A stretch of 64,000 nucleotides of DNA from Diplonema papillatum (Eukaryota; Euglenozoa; Diplonemea; Diplonemida; Diplonemidae), in assembly GCA_030068145.1 (NCBI GenBank), contig JAPJBO010000232.1, forward strand, positions 186,001 to 250,000. Direction: 5' to 3'. The position numbers and the translations under genes were made by a program. This document shows positions 43,801-53,612 of the stretch, in pieces (positions within the stretch are counted from its first letter, which is position 1; each line of letters opens with the position of its first letter). The notes under the pieces were generated by a model, which made no database searches, was not told where the DNA came from, and worked only from the letters and a program-made list of their open reading frames with translations.

Positions 43801-46800
43801 GCCTGTCTATACAGGCTTTGGGGTCGAATTGCGCCGCCTTGGCGCCATGTGCACCGTTTTGGTCTCGTTCGTGCTGCTTTGGGATCCACTAAGAACTCTG
43901 GTCTGATTTGCGGGACGCTTTGCTCGGTTTTGGTGCCCACTTTCACCGTTCAAAGTGCATCCAGTGGTGAAGACTTTGCGCCGAAGCTGGAGAGGAAGCG
44001 ACCCAGTAGGCGCCACTTCACCGTGAGCGGGTCTCGGAACAGGACTCAAACTGGCCCAGGTGATACTGCCGACCATGGCGGGTGTGTGCGCCACACAGTT
44101 TGTCTGACCAAGCTCACTGCACAGGAGCTTGCCACACATCCCTCGGGTCATGTGCCGCCTGTGCAAAGTCATCCAGCGAGAAGCACTTTGCAGCCATGGG
44201 TGAGAAAGGTGCCAGAAGGGAAGACATTGCCAGGAAAGCTCTGAAAGCCTGCCCTGAAAGCGGTGAAGCCTGCTTCAAAATCATGAAGTGAACGCGTCGT
44301 AGTCAACCGCTTCGACGACGATTGAGAACGGCTGATGATCGCCTGTTACTTAACGCTTGTCCTACTTCGTTCACCAAGCCTTGCAGAATCACCAGAGTAG
44401 CATAACATGATGCAGGTAGAAGCCTGAACAGGCCTTAGAACAGTGAAAGTGGGCGCCAAAACCGAGGAAAGCGTCCCGCAAATCAGACCAGAGTTCTTAA
44501 TGGACCCCAAAGCAGCACAACCGAAGCCCGAAACGGTGGATGTGGCGCCAAAGCCGGTGCAATTTGACCCCAAAGCCTGTATAGACAGGCAGGGCGTAGT
44601 TCGGTCTGTCCCCAATGCAGGGGGCCATTCTCCTTATCTTTGCACGTCCCGGAACACCTGTGAGTGAAAGAAACCACGAAGCCCGAGGGTCGAATGCGCC
44701 TGGAGAGTGCTAGAGAACGCCGAAAACGTGTGTTTGGGCTGGGATCTTGCACAGAGAAGCGACCCAGCTTCAGGTTGCATATGTTTCTACTATGGCGGTT
44801 TACGGCCAGCAGACGGGGGGACCCCCTAAAAACCCACAAAATCGCATTTGGGACATCATAGAAGGCTCTCCGGAGGCTTCTGAGGGCGTATTTGAACGCA
44901 GAATGATGTTTTAGGAAGGGTATGGGGCCTCAGTACCCGTCAGACCCTGGTGAACTATGCGGGGATTTTTCCGCCCAAACCCCCCCCCCCCCCCTTTTGG
45001 CATCGTACCATATATAAGGCCCTGCTGAGGGTTCACCAAAAAAAAAAAAAAACTCTTTCGGCCCAAATCGCCCTAAAAACGCACTTCAATTTGTTTTTGT
45101 TGACCGATTTTTTTCCAGGGGGTCATTTCACGTTAGAGAATCTGGCCACCCAGCTCCCGGCCCACAAAGGGCGATATTTCAAATGCGGGCCATCGGGAAA
45201 ACCGAGGCTGAAAACCAGGGGCCTGAAAACCAGGGGCCGGATCCCCTGGTTATGTGAACCACTGGGGGAGGGGTTTGGGCAGAAATATTCTGGCAAGTAC
45301 GATGGGGTGTGCGACCTCTGGCGAAACGGGGTTCTGTGCTCAGAAGAAGGGATAAGGGCCCCCCACTCAGCCTCAGAATACGGGTTCTGGAGGGTATAGC
45401 ATCACAATATCCCGCGGCGTTGACAATTTGTGTCACTACCCAAACCCAGTATTGGTCGAGAAATGTTTGAGTGGTCACTATTTCTGACTTCGTGGAGAAT
45501 GGATTTGGACGTTTTTGGGTCAGATCGTTGGCGACGTCAGCAACACAGAAGTTTCTATGAACGGGCGAGGTGCGGCCACAGCTGACTCTATTGTCAGCCT
45601 CAGCCGATGTTTCGACGAAACGCATTCCGTGTCACGTGGATTCTGTTGATCTGCGGGCCAGCAGCTCTAAAGGGACCCCGAAAGCTGCGAAGAGGGCCCC
45701 ATTCAGTCCCACGATTAGAAACCGTGTGCACAATTGTATTCCAAGGCAACTGCACCAAAAACAACTGTGTTCCAACACAATTCTATTCAGCTGGACGGAC
45801 TCTGAAACCGGTCAAAAATACTCGAGGGACTGCCTTGTGCATTTCGAAGGGGGCTAGAGGGGGAGAAAACAATACAGCTACAAAGTGGGTCTTTTTGTTG
45901 AACGCTTACGCCCGCCACTGAACCCAGATTTACCTGTGTTTCGTGCGGGCTACATCACATTTACCTCCTTTAATTTATCGCAACTGGCAGACTCCTCAAG
46001 CATTTCCTACAAAGCAGGTGCTTCAGGGGCTTATATATGAATAGCAAACTTGGGCCGTCTCCCAAGTTTACTGTTTACCCGAAAAAAACTTGGGCAGGCG
46101 GGAAAAAAAAAAAAAAAAAATGAGAATCTTCTGAACAGGCAGTTCTTTTTTTGGGTGTTGGCCAGGGTGAGTCAGGGCACCATGCCACCGAAGAAGCGGG
46201 CGAGATTCGATGGCACACTCGCTGGCTTTTTAGCTCCAAATGCAGAACCTGCTGGGCATGCTCGAGTGCGCCCAGGAAGGAGAAGTGTCAGCAGCTCAAG
46301 TCGAAAGCGCAACATCAGCCAATATTCGGGTTATCGCACCCACGACTGCCACTCTAGCCGATTCATGAAACAACAACTCGCTCCCAGAGGATTCGCATAC
46401 CAATCGACGCATGCAGGAACTATGTGCGGGAATTATGCAACATCGCAGAGAAGTCTAGATTACGTAGACCTCTGTCTCCGTGGTGTCTTGTATTGACCGG
46501 AGCAGGTGCTGGCACCAGGAAACTAGTTCGGGGCTAACGTTCTCAGTTGGAACACAAACAGACCCGATCTCCTTGCCGCAGCGCGTTCTGACTGCCAATT
46601 TGGCAGGGCGAGCATGACGCAGCAGTGTCCAACGTGAGAAGAGAAGCGTCCGAAACTTCTGCCAAAAGGCAACATTCCAACTGCCCAAGTTTCACCCACT
46701 GCACTCCCAACTTTCCCGCCAAGTCTCTCAGACCCATATAAGTCCCTGACCTCAGGTGCTTATACAAAAATAAATGACAATTGCATTCAAAGGACTCAAT

Positions 46801-48935
46801 TGTATTCCAAGACAATTTATTTAGCCCCCCCCTGTGTCACAGCCTAGGCTCGGAAATCAACACTTAGGCTTCCTCCTGCGTTCCAGAGGGTTACGGGAGC
46901 ACTGCAGAAGAGCTGGGGGGTTATAGGCTTCACGCTACAACTCTTTTCAACTCGACACAAAGCTCTCCAACAGACCAGTAATCGAGAAACGTGAATCAGA
47001 GTCAAAAAAAGCCGCCACATGGTCATCAGGCAAAGGCAGAACCCAAGAGTCAGCCTACAATACTGATCCGCCAAGTGCATCCCAGGTGCGTCTGAATTGA
47101 ATGCAATCCCTGCGACCACGAGTCTGAAGAAAGACCTAACATTACCAGGTTTTCGTATTCCCGGATCCGGTGGAGTGTCAGTCATCAACGGGAGCGCTCA
47201 CGGCGTCGGCATCTACACGGCTACAACCCCTTCCATCCCCTACGCATACGCCCGCGGGAACTACATGTTTGTCTGCGCTGGGCTGATCGGGAACCAGTAC
47301 TGGACGACGACGAAGAATGTGGGCCAAGTGTGCGTCTTTTTTGAAAGCAACCGCGTTGTACCGTGCTTCCTAGTCAAGTACGCAATTGGCTTCGACACAG
47401 AACCGACGTACTCTCCCTCCTTCGACGCGTCGATGTTCCGATCGGGTGTGATGATCAACTATCCGGAAATCGCTTTACAACGTGCCCCGCGGACGCTGAG
47501 ATCGGGGGGCCAGGAACCGGGAATGAGGTGTGGCATTTCTTTGGCGAGAGGCATCGGTTCACTCTGGCAAGGGGCAAAACCACTCCCCCTATGCCTGTTG
47601 CATTTCATACAAGGACATGGGCCATCTCGTTCCCTTCGAGTCGATGATTGCTCGTGTAGATGGGCGGCACCCAAGGCCTGGCCCGGGTGTCAATGGAGTG
47701 CTACTTTGGAAAGTGGCCCAGGGTCTTTTCAGGTTTGTCGTTGAGTCCGGCAAGTACGTCAGCAAACTCAGTGTCCGCGTCAGTTTTCGTCATGAGGGAA
47801 CGTGTCAGTTAGACTTGGCGGACACTTGTGGATGACGTGCCCTGAAGAAGAGGACGACGAAGTCAAACTAAGCCAGCGCCGTTACGTTGTAGCTGGCCGG
47901 TCCAACACCCAAAGTGAGGACAAATGCAGGCATCTGACATCCAACTAGCAGGCATCTGAGCAAGCAGGTATCCGAGTAAGCAGGAATTGTAGGCATCCGC
48001 TAGCATTTGACTATGCCGACATTTTACTTTGCTTGCAAACAACGAACGGTCCATGGTGATCAGCCCAGGGTGTTGGGGCCGTCGTCTTGTTGCTGCGGGC
48101 CCTCCTCTCCTTGTCCACCGCGCAGCCTAGGGCGGCGGCCTTGCGTCTTGGTGGGAAACATCGTGAGAAAAATGGAGTTCTGGGACATTCTGGCCACCCG
48201 CATAGTCATCCGTGGGCGTGGCTATGTGGGTGTGGGCCATGGATTTCTATGAGGGACTTTCGTTGAGCGCAGTCCCCTGGATTGCTTGTAAAGAGACGCC
48301 ATGTGCCATGTTGCTCGTTTCCTTCAACATTGCACGGCTGCTAAGCTCAAGCCTTGAGATAGCCGAAGCCAAAAAGTAGCCTGAGATCTGGTGAACCACC
48401 CATTGCACAAAGCGCCTCCTACCGCGCCTACCAAGCGCCTACCAACAGGATTTAGGGTTGATGAAAAGCGCCTACGAAGCGCCTACCATGAGCCTAGAAA
48501 GCGCCTACGAAGCGCCTACCATGAGCCTAAAAAGCGCCGACGAAGCGCCTACCATGAGCCTAAAAAGCGCCTACGAAACGCCTACCATGAGCCTAAAAAG
48601 CGCCTACGAAACGCCTACCATGAGCCTAAAAAGCGCCTACGAAACGCCTACCATGAGCCTAAAAAGCGCCTACGAAGCGCCTACCATGTGCCTAAAAAGC
48701 GCCGACGAAACGCCTACCAAATTCATGCGCCTACGATAGGCGTCCATCTATGACTTACGCTTCAGTCGTTGTCCACTTTAGGCCAAGAACTTTAGCACAC
48801 ACGCACATACCCACATCCACCCGTCACAGATTTGATAGAACGACCCGCACACTCACGAAAAAGCAACTCCGTGCCGCACCGCGGGCGGCCAAAGACGCGT
48901 ACAAGGCCGGGTTGCTGGTGCAATACAAGCCTTGA
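37867..48935 (+). CDS. Chromodomain-ADP-ribosyltransferase protein, paralogue 3
   Basis: Exons 37867-38638, 47149-47527 and 48830-48935 join in the same phases as paralogue 2, to 418 residues. The first exon is very close to paralogue 2 at DNA level, including chromodomain ([20 protein letters not shown]) and LFHGT (His244). Exon 2 gives GVGIYTATT (Tyr280) and [18 protein letters not shown], again with glutamine (Gln317) where PARPs have the third catalytic residue. Exon 3 carries the common basic tail, ending LLVQYKP. Intron 1 is 8.5 kb, five times that of paralogue 2, and is filled with repeats and mobile DNA; its donor (ACACG|GTTTTTT) is followed by a T run. Intron 2 (47528-48829) holds a 33-bp minisatellite. 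Whether the long transcript is still spliced is unknown; if not, the first exon would yield a protein with only half the transferase fold. Confidence 0.78.
38824..38990. repeat. Palindromic repeat P, copy 1
   Basis: CCCCGTGTTTAAGATCG appears forward twice, and CGATCTTATACACGGGG and CGATCTTAAACACGGGG follow inverted, then CCCGCTGCGCGGGG and a long C run. The same components recur at 49353-49510 and 58975-59182. Confidence 0.85.
39022..39204 (+). pseudogene. Zinc-finger ORF fragment
   Basis: A 60-codon frame ends with [20 protein letters not shown] then [11 protein letters not shown], a C2H2-like pattern with an enlarged loop. Nothing coding-like adjoins it. Such fingers occur at the N-terminus of some LINE proteins, but the fragment is too small to assign. 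Confidence 0.3.
39615..39670 (+). mobile_element. Relic resembling the 5' end of the tyrosine-recombinase retroelement
   Basis: About 53 bases containing TCGTGGTGTCGG and GCTAGCCAAAGAGAG match the start of the element at 15215-15270. Nothing of its coding region follows. It is a solo end fragment, with divergence suggesting it is older than the copy at 15 kb. Confidence 0.5.
39898..40945 (+). repeat. Minisatellite C, about 20-bp units, interrupted by module S2
   Basis: Units of GGTTCGTTTCTAGTTTTGGA and variants (GGTTCGAAACTAGTTTTGGA, TTCGTTTACTTTTGGAA) fill the region except for 40003-40220, which is module S2, and two related non-unit spacers containing CGATTCCCTTGGAA-type sequence near 40355 and 40495. 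Open frames across it are artefacts. Confidence 0.92.
40003..40220 (+). repeat. Dispersed module S2, copy 2
   Basis: Nearly identical to 9738-9960. It lies inside minisatellite C. Confidence 0.92.
40960..41155 (+). repeat. Minisatellite D, short diverged units
   Basis: About ten units close to CAGATTTTGGCCATTTT and AATTTTTCCA follow minisatellite C directly. Confidence 0.85.
41950..42106 (+). repeat. Dispersed module S1, copy 2
   Basis: Nearly identical to 9492-9645, ending at GGTTCTCGCA. It is followed within 60 bases by minisatellite E. Confidence 0.9.
42165..42545 (+). repeat. Minisatellite E, 9-bp units
   Basis: About 30 units close to GGCTGTCCA, more homogeneous in the right half. Because the unit is a multiple of three, all frames stay open and give artefactual 190-246-codon ORFs. 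Confidence 0.95.
42598..42673. repeat. Perfect 29-bp hairpin
   Basis: Arms 42598-42626 and 42645-42673 are exact reverse complements (outer part AAATTTTGTTCCCTTATATC) around an 18-base loop. A partial direct copy of the left arm lies just upstream at 42567-42590 and of the right arm at 42680-42695. Confidence 0.95.
43395..45015. mobile_element. Foldback element with arms of about 550 bp
   Basis: 43395-43950 and 44438-45015 are reverse complements of each other with scattered differences, separated by about 490 bases. The outer ends are TTTTGGCATCG next to a C or G run, and inside lie GCGATTTTGTGGGTTTTTAG and AACACACGTTTTCGGCG. Each arm has the same outward-to-inward frame (about 114-118 codons, [16 protein letters not shown]...). 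Its conservation could be coding, or just shared descent of the arms. The centre has no recognisable transposase. A non-autonomous foldback or long-TIR transposon is the best reading. Confidence 0.8.
45818..46030 (+). repeat. Repeat D, copy 3
   Basis: From AATACTCGAGGGACTGCC to CTACAAAGCAGGTGCTTCAG, without the repeat E insertion seen at 28.4 kb. Confidence 0.9.
46182..46496 (+). CDS. Hypothetical ORF
   Basis: A 104-codon frame starting [19 protein letters not shown], with a nuclear-localisation-like basic start, preceded closely by an A run. It is inside the intron insertion. No family is recognised and it may be the start of a lost element protein. Confidence 0.25.
   Translation: MPPKKRARFDGTLAGFLAPNAEPAGHARVRPGRRSVSSSSRKRNISQYSGYRTHDCHSSRFMKQQLAPRGFAYQSTHAGTMCGNYATSQRSLDYVDLCLRGVLY
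48455..48735 (+). repeat. Minisatellite F, 33-bp units in paralogue 3 intron 2
   Basis: Seven to eight units close to AAAAAGCGCCTACGAA and GCGCCTACCATGAGCCT. The unit length is a multiple of three, so a repetitive frame is open through it but lies wholly within the inferred intron. Confidence 0.95.
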
Positions 48936-49126
48936 CCAAAGGTTGACCTACCTCCGTCTAAGCAACCTCTATACGAACTTCGCATGCACACAGCAAGTAG
49001 ACGAATGCCGAAGCATCACGTAACTCAACAGGCTACATGAAGCAGTGTTGACACGATACACTACAACGATCCTCGTTCCTGCGTTTGGAACAAACCGCAG
49101 TGACCGCCTGGCCAACGTCATCACTC

Positions 49127-49235
49127 AAAACTTGAGCCAGGGCACCCGGCCACTCCGCTCTGCCTGAGACTGGCCGTCTACGAGTTTGTCAGCGCAAGCG
49201 CCAACCACAAGTTACGCCACGCCACGGTCTCTATT
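49127..49235 (+). repeat. Repeat C, partial copy 3
   Basis: AACTTGAGCCAGGGCAC, TACGAGTTTGTCAGCGCAAG and CACGCCACG match the opening of repeat C at 27.85 and 28.68 kb. Confidence 0.7.
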
Positions 49236-49352
49236 AGTCTCAGCATTGCAAACAAATTCCCTACAGTCACTGGTGTGGTCGGTATAGCCAGGGGGAACTA
49301 CGGGGGAACTACGGGGAACTGACCTTGGGGTGTCTTTTTTTTTTTTTTGTAC

Positions 49353-49510
49353 CTACCCCCCCCCCGTGTTTAAGATCGCGTTTTTCCGTGTTTAAGATCG
49401 CCCCCCAAAAATACCGATCTTATACACGGGGGGGGGGGGGTCCAAGGCCCCGCGCAGCGGAAAAAAAAATTTGGGGTGTTTTTTGTCCCCCCCGTGTTTA
49501 AGATCGTCCC
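49353..49510. repeat. Palindromic repeat P, copy 2
   Basis: Opens with CTACC, a C run and GTGTTTAAGATCG and contains the same GATCTTATACACGGGG inversion as copy 1. The CGCGCAGCGG block is in the opposite orientation relative to copy 1, followed by a further forward GTGTTTAAGATCG. Confidence 0.85.
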
Positions 49511-49528
49511 CCCCCCCCCCCCCCCCAT

Positions 49529-49600
49529 GATGCTAAGGCCCCTAAACTCGGCATCGTTGTCAGCCGGACGGCAACGAGGGTGGGTGGGTCCCCCCCCTAA
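49529..49600 (+). repeat. Repeat J, copy 1
   Basis: About 72 bases from GATGCTAAGGCCCCTAAACT to GGGTGGGTCCCCCCC are essentially identical to 61208-61280. Both follow a long C run, and both have GGGGGAACTACGGGG doublets nearby (49290-49320; 61314-61338). Confidence 0.92.
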
Positions 49601-49619
49601 ACACGTTCTTTCAGCGTTC

Positions 49620-52245
49620 TTACTAGTAAAATTACTAGTGAAAATGTCTTACTAGTGCCACTAGTCACTCTTACTAGTGCCACTAGTCACTCTTACTAGT
49701 GCCACTAGTCATTCTTACTAGTGGCACTCGTAAGAATGACTAGTGCACTAGTAAGAATGACTAGTGCACTAGTAAGAATGACTAGTGCACTTGTCATTTT
49801 TGCTAGTGTTTTACACAGTAAAGTCCATTTTTAGGCGGTGGATATGGTGTGGGTGTACGGCCCACGCTCGAATACTGTTCCGCGGGTTCGTCCTGCCGCT
49901 GTTGTGCACGCAGCAACATGAATGGTGAACACAACAGGTTGCCGAGAAGAACAAGTGAATGGGATAAGCATGGCCCGAAGTCTGGGGTGTGATGGGTGGG
50001 GAATTGCAAGAACACGTGTTTGGAATGGGTATGTGCTCAGGGTGTGATGGGTGGGGAGGGGGGAACAACGGAAGAAAGGGCCATGTGGCATAGAGTGCTG
50101 AATTCAGAGGAGGTAAGACTACCTTCCACCCGTGTGGGCATCGCGCATGTGGGCATCCCTTCTGCGTGCATCGGCGAACCTTGCATGCACAGGGGGCAGG
50201 TCTTCTTGTCAAGCTTCTCAGCATGAACGTACAGCAGGTGTTGTTCGATGGACATTGCGTTGTGCATTCGCAGGTGACTGTAGGGCGGTGGTGTGCGTCG
50301 TAGTGTGCGAAGAGGCCGTGGATTCGCGTGTAGCTCTTCTGGCTGATAATACACCCGTGCTCGCTGCTCTCGTTTTCAGGGTCGGTTGTGCTGCTGTCCG
50401 CATCGTCATCCTCCTCCTCATCGGAAGTCGGGTTGTTGTGCCACGGCTTCTCGTTGCAAATGCAAATCTTGAGAAGAACACCTTCACGAGCAGGACTGCT
50501 ACGAAACTTCTGTCCCCATCATTCAGTTCTCCGGCATACGTGGGCACCCAAACCAGCCCTTCGGAGGCGGGCCTCCAGGTTTTCTGCGGCTTGCTTCCAC
50601 ACCGTACTTCGTGCAGTGATGCACTTGCAAAGAAATATGGTGTCGTACTGGTACAGGTGTGGGAGGGGATTGCGACACGCGGGCGCGAGGTCAGGCGCAA
50701 ACCCTCGCGGCGCGCTTCGCTTCGTGTCCAGGCTCTTGAGGTGCTTTGTCTGCAGCTCGATTTCCTGGAAGTCTCGTTCCATTGTCTTCTGGGACGTGCA
50801 GGCGGACCACCTTTTGCGCTCACCGTTCATCTGCATCCTCTTCTACCCGACTAGCATCCGGAAGTGTCCGGATCACGAGCCATAGCATGCCCTTCACATC
50901 GTGCAAGGCTGGTGTGATGGCATGCGCTGGTTCCGTGATACGGGCGGCAATGTTGCAGTGGAAGCCCTGCGCATGCATTTCCTGGATGCTAAGCCGTTTG
51001 CATCTGTGCAGGTGTGCCAACCGCGTCTCAATGCAGGTTGCACAAAAGGCACTTCGGTGCCCGCCACCGCCCACGCCTCGAAAGAGCGACCACAATTCTG
51101 CGTGGTCACCACCAAACACAAATCGACTCAGAGGAATGATTGCATTGTTCTTGCGGAACGTACTTTCCTGAATAGCGCTCAGATGCGGCAGGCAGCTGAA
51201 GATCCACCATGAGTGGAAGGCAGGCTTCCGCTTATCGCACTCAGTAAGAAACCGCGTCGCCTTGAGGTCCCCGGACAGTCCAACAGCAAGACGCTGCCTC
51301 CCTGTTGCCCCACGGAAGGCGTTGCCTGGTTTGTACGCGTCCATTGTCACAACCACTGCGGGTGGGCAGCCACCCTGCTCCAGTGGAAACTTGGACAGCA
51401 GGAACGAAATTGCCTTCGGGGTATCCCCGACCAACTCGTCGGCCATCGCCTTGAACCCTGCTTCGCGTGCAGCAAGGGTGTTGTAAGACAGCCCCATGGT
51501 CCAGGCCAAGTTCGCTATTAATTAGCGAGCCCAGCTGGGCACACTGACGCATAGACATGCCGAATCGCATTCTGTTCTCTGCAATGATGCCACCGATAGC
51601 GCGCGCTGTCGGTGCATGGTATGCATCCATTGTTGTCTTCCCCCACACGTGACACCCGTGTGGGCATCGCGCATGTGGGCATCCCTTCTGCGTGCATCGG
51701 CGAACCTTGCATGCACCGACAGCGCGCTATCGGCGCCATCATTGCAGGGAACATAATGCGATTCGGCATGGCTATGCATCAGTGTGCCCAGCTGGCTTTC
51801 TACAGCAGTGAATGGCGAGCTTGGCCCGACCACGGGGCTGTCCTCCACAACATCTTTGCTGCACGGAGGGCTTCCGCTGCAACATTGCCTCACAACACAA
51901 AAGGTTCTTGGGAAACTCCTCTGCCAGGCGACTGGAAATGTTGTGCGGACTTACGGCAGGTGGCTTGGCAACCTAGTGTTCACCATTCATGTTTCTGCGT
52001 GCACAACATCGGCAGGACGAACCTGCGGAACAGTATTCGAGCGTGGGTCGGACACCCACGCCATATCCACCGCCTAAAAATGGACTTTACTGTGTAAAAC
52101 ACTAGCAAAAATGACTAGTGCACTAGTCATTCTTACTAGTGCACTAGTAAGATTGACTAGTGGCACTAGTCATATTACTAGTAAGATTTCTTACTAGTAA
52201 GTTCACTTTAAAATGACTAGTGATTGGCCTTACTAGTGCACCGTG
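49620..52245. mobile_element. DNA transposon with CTAGT-rich inverted ends, probable head-to-head dimer
   Basis: The ends are mirror images: 49620-49948 and 51966-52245 share CTAGT-rich terminal arrays (ACTAGTGCACTAGTAAGAAT) and about 150 bp of near-identical unique sequence (TAGTGTTTTACACAGTAAAG and on). A second inverted pair lies inside, 51470-51622 against 51718-51880. Reading outward from about 51.66 kb, the left half is a long gene on the minus strand and the right half an internally deleted version on the plus strand; both finish with the same tail, HRLKMDFTV, inside the terminal repeat. So the element looks like two copies fused at their 5' ends. Confidence 0.75.
50100..51720 (-). pseudogene. 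Putative transposase, unknown superfamily
   Basis: Protein-like sequence runs on the minus strand: RAIGGIIAENRMRFGMSMRQ, then a 229-codon frame (50820-51509) with VVVTMDAYKPGNAF, GGDHAELWSLFRG, CATC and ITPALHDVKGML, then QEIELQTKHLKSLDTKRS, an acidic stretch, and a cysteine/histidine-rich end (CECTTQCPSNNTCC, CACKVRRCTQKGCPHARCPH). The GGDH...CxxC...P-x-LH layout recalls transposase-like proteins of large eukaryotic DNA transposons, and the end recalls CXC-type zinc clusters, but I cannot name the superfamily. The reading frame changes near 51.5 and 50.83 kb and has one stop near 50.52 kb, so it is either interrupted by tiny introns or decayed. Confidence 0.5.
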
Positions 52246-52338
52246 TAGAGGGGGGGGGGGGGGGGGAGGGGGGGGGGGTCTGGTTTATCCGGCCATCCGG
52301 CCAAAGTGGCTGATCCTTAACAAGAGCGCTGCCCCACC

Positions 52339-52773
52339 CCCTTTTTTTTTTTTAAAGAAAAACGGACGAAGGGAGGAGGAAGTGAAGCCATAGCACATGG
52401 TTTCAAACCACGGAGTCCTGGACTCCTTTCCCACACTTCTTCAGCAAGGCAGACGCACAAAAGGACGGTGCCACGGCATGATTCGGCAGCCGCTGCTAAA
52501 CGAACATCGACGTGGGCGGCATAGAGAAAGAAGAACTACTCTACGGCACCAGAAAGTCCAAAAATACCATGGTAAAGAAATTTAAAGTTAAAATTAGAAG
52601 TAAAAGGAGAAAAAAGAAATTGGCGACAACGAAAGAAAGAACAGAAAAAACAGAAAACGAAAAAAAGAAAAAAAGAAGAAAAAAGACTCTGCATTCCGCG
52701 AAGAAGACTTGATGCTAGCATCAAACACTTAGAGGCAAGTAGCGCCTGAACACGAAACTAAGATTTTCCCCCC
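52339..52773 (+). repeat. Penelope-like element left terminal repeat
   Basis: Begins in a T run before AAAGAAAAACGGACGAAGGG, passes an A-rich stretch near 52600-52680 and a 16-bp palindrome TTGATGCTAGCATCAA, and ends GATTTTCCCCCC. Shares all but about two bases with the right copy. Confidence 0.95.
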
Positions 52774-53612
52774 TACGGAGTATGCCGGTCTTCTGAAGAC
52801 ACAGGTCTTACTCTGCTCTCCAATGGAGAAGACAACAGTTCCCCAAAAACAAGGGAATACCCAACAACCTACGAAGATAGGAAAACTCTGGCCGACTGCA
52901 GTAAAGCAGCACCGGCAGGAGAACGGCCCAATAAACAGCATCGAACTGACAACACCCCACCTCCGAATTCCCAAAACAAGGCGAGATTTGGAAAGGACCG
53001 CGTTGTCTACGCGGGAAAAGGTCAATTGCCAGTTATTCTCTTCCCTCCTTCATTTCCCAACAAAGAACAGTCTTCCGGGTGGCGAAACGGAAAACAAAGC
53101 ACTCAGCTGCCTACCCCCGTCCCGCCTACCGGATGCAAAATGTGACGTCCCAGCTTCTCTGCAGCACAGGGACTGATAGCCGGAAGCAAAACCCCGCATC
53201 CCTTTGTTGGCCGCGGCCGGTACCACTACAGTACTTTCGAGCGCCATACGGTACCGGCCCCGATGCAAAGTAAAAGTTTTATTTTACCCCCGCCCCGCAA
53301 CCCCGCGTCAGAGAGGAAGGCTGTCAACCTTCCTGCGCCCCACTTTTTCCCCCAGCTTAGAACAACCTTTGAGCGAGCCCCAAGCCAACTCCCCGTCAGT
53401 GGCTCTTGTCGGGGCAGCCATTCACAACTGACAGGAAGAAGACGAACGGACGAACTCCAGGGTCCTTTCTAAGCAAAAATACCCCAACTAAAAAGGGTAC
53501 AGAAAAGCACAGGTGCCATCCACACCAGTGCAGCAAGACCAGGGAAACCAGAACCCCGGGCAACGACGGAGACCCGAACTGATACCGACCTCATGGATGT
53601 TGTAACCACACG
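52774..53612 (+). other. Penelope-like element leader
   Basis: About 840 bases between the left repeat and the start codon. Frames here are short and motif-free; it presumably serves as 5' untranslated sequence. Confidence 0.6.

Larger units (their letters stand above)
38655..46845. other. Large insertion in intron 1 of paralogue 3, possible inverted ends
   Basis: Near the left end is ACAGGAGGGGGCTAATTACA; the reverse complement of the right end reads ACAGGGGGGGGCTAAATAAA, and both are followed by TTGT and a TTGGAATAC-type motif. These could be terminal inverted repeats of one large element of about 8.2 kb that later collected nested insertions, or two ends of unrelated copies. No target duplication was seen. 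Contents are listed separately; no transposase is recognised inside. Stretches without listed features, such as 41.2-41.9 and 46.5-46.8 kb, show nothing I can name. Confidence 0.35.

Noticed and set aside
48391-48753. A 120-codon lysine-rich repetitive frame
   Set aside because: It is the 33-bp minisatellite inside an inferred intron.
52720-52773. Hammerhead ribozyme in the Penelope-like terminal repeat
   Set aside because: CCTGAACACGAAAC resembles part of the core, but the required CUGANGA and a stem II are not there, so I do not call one.
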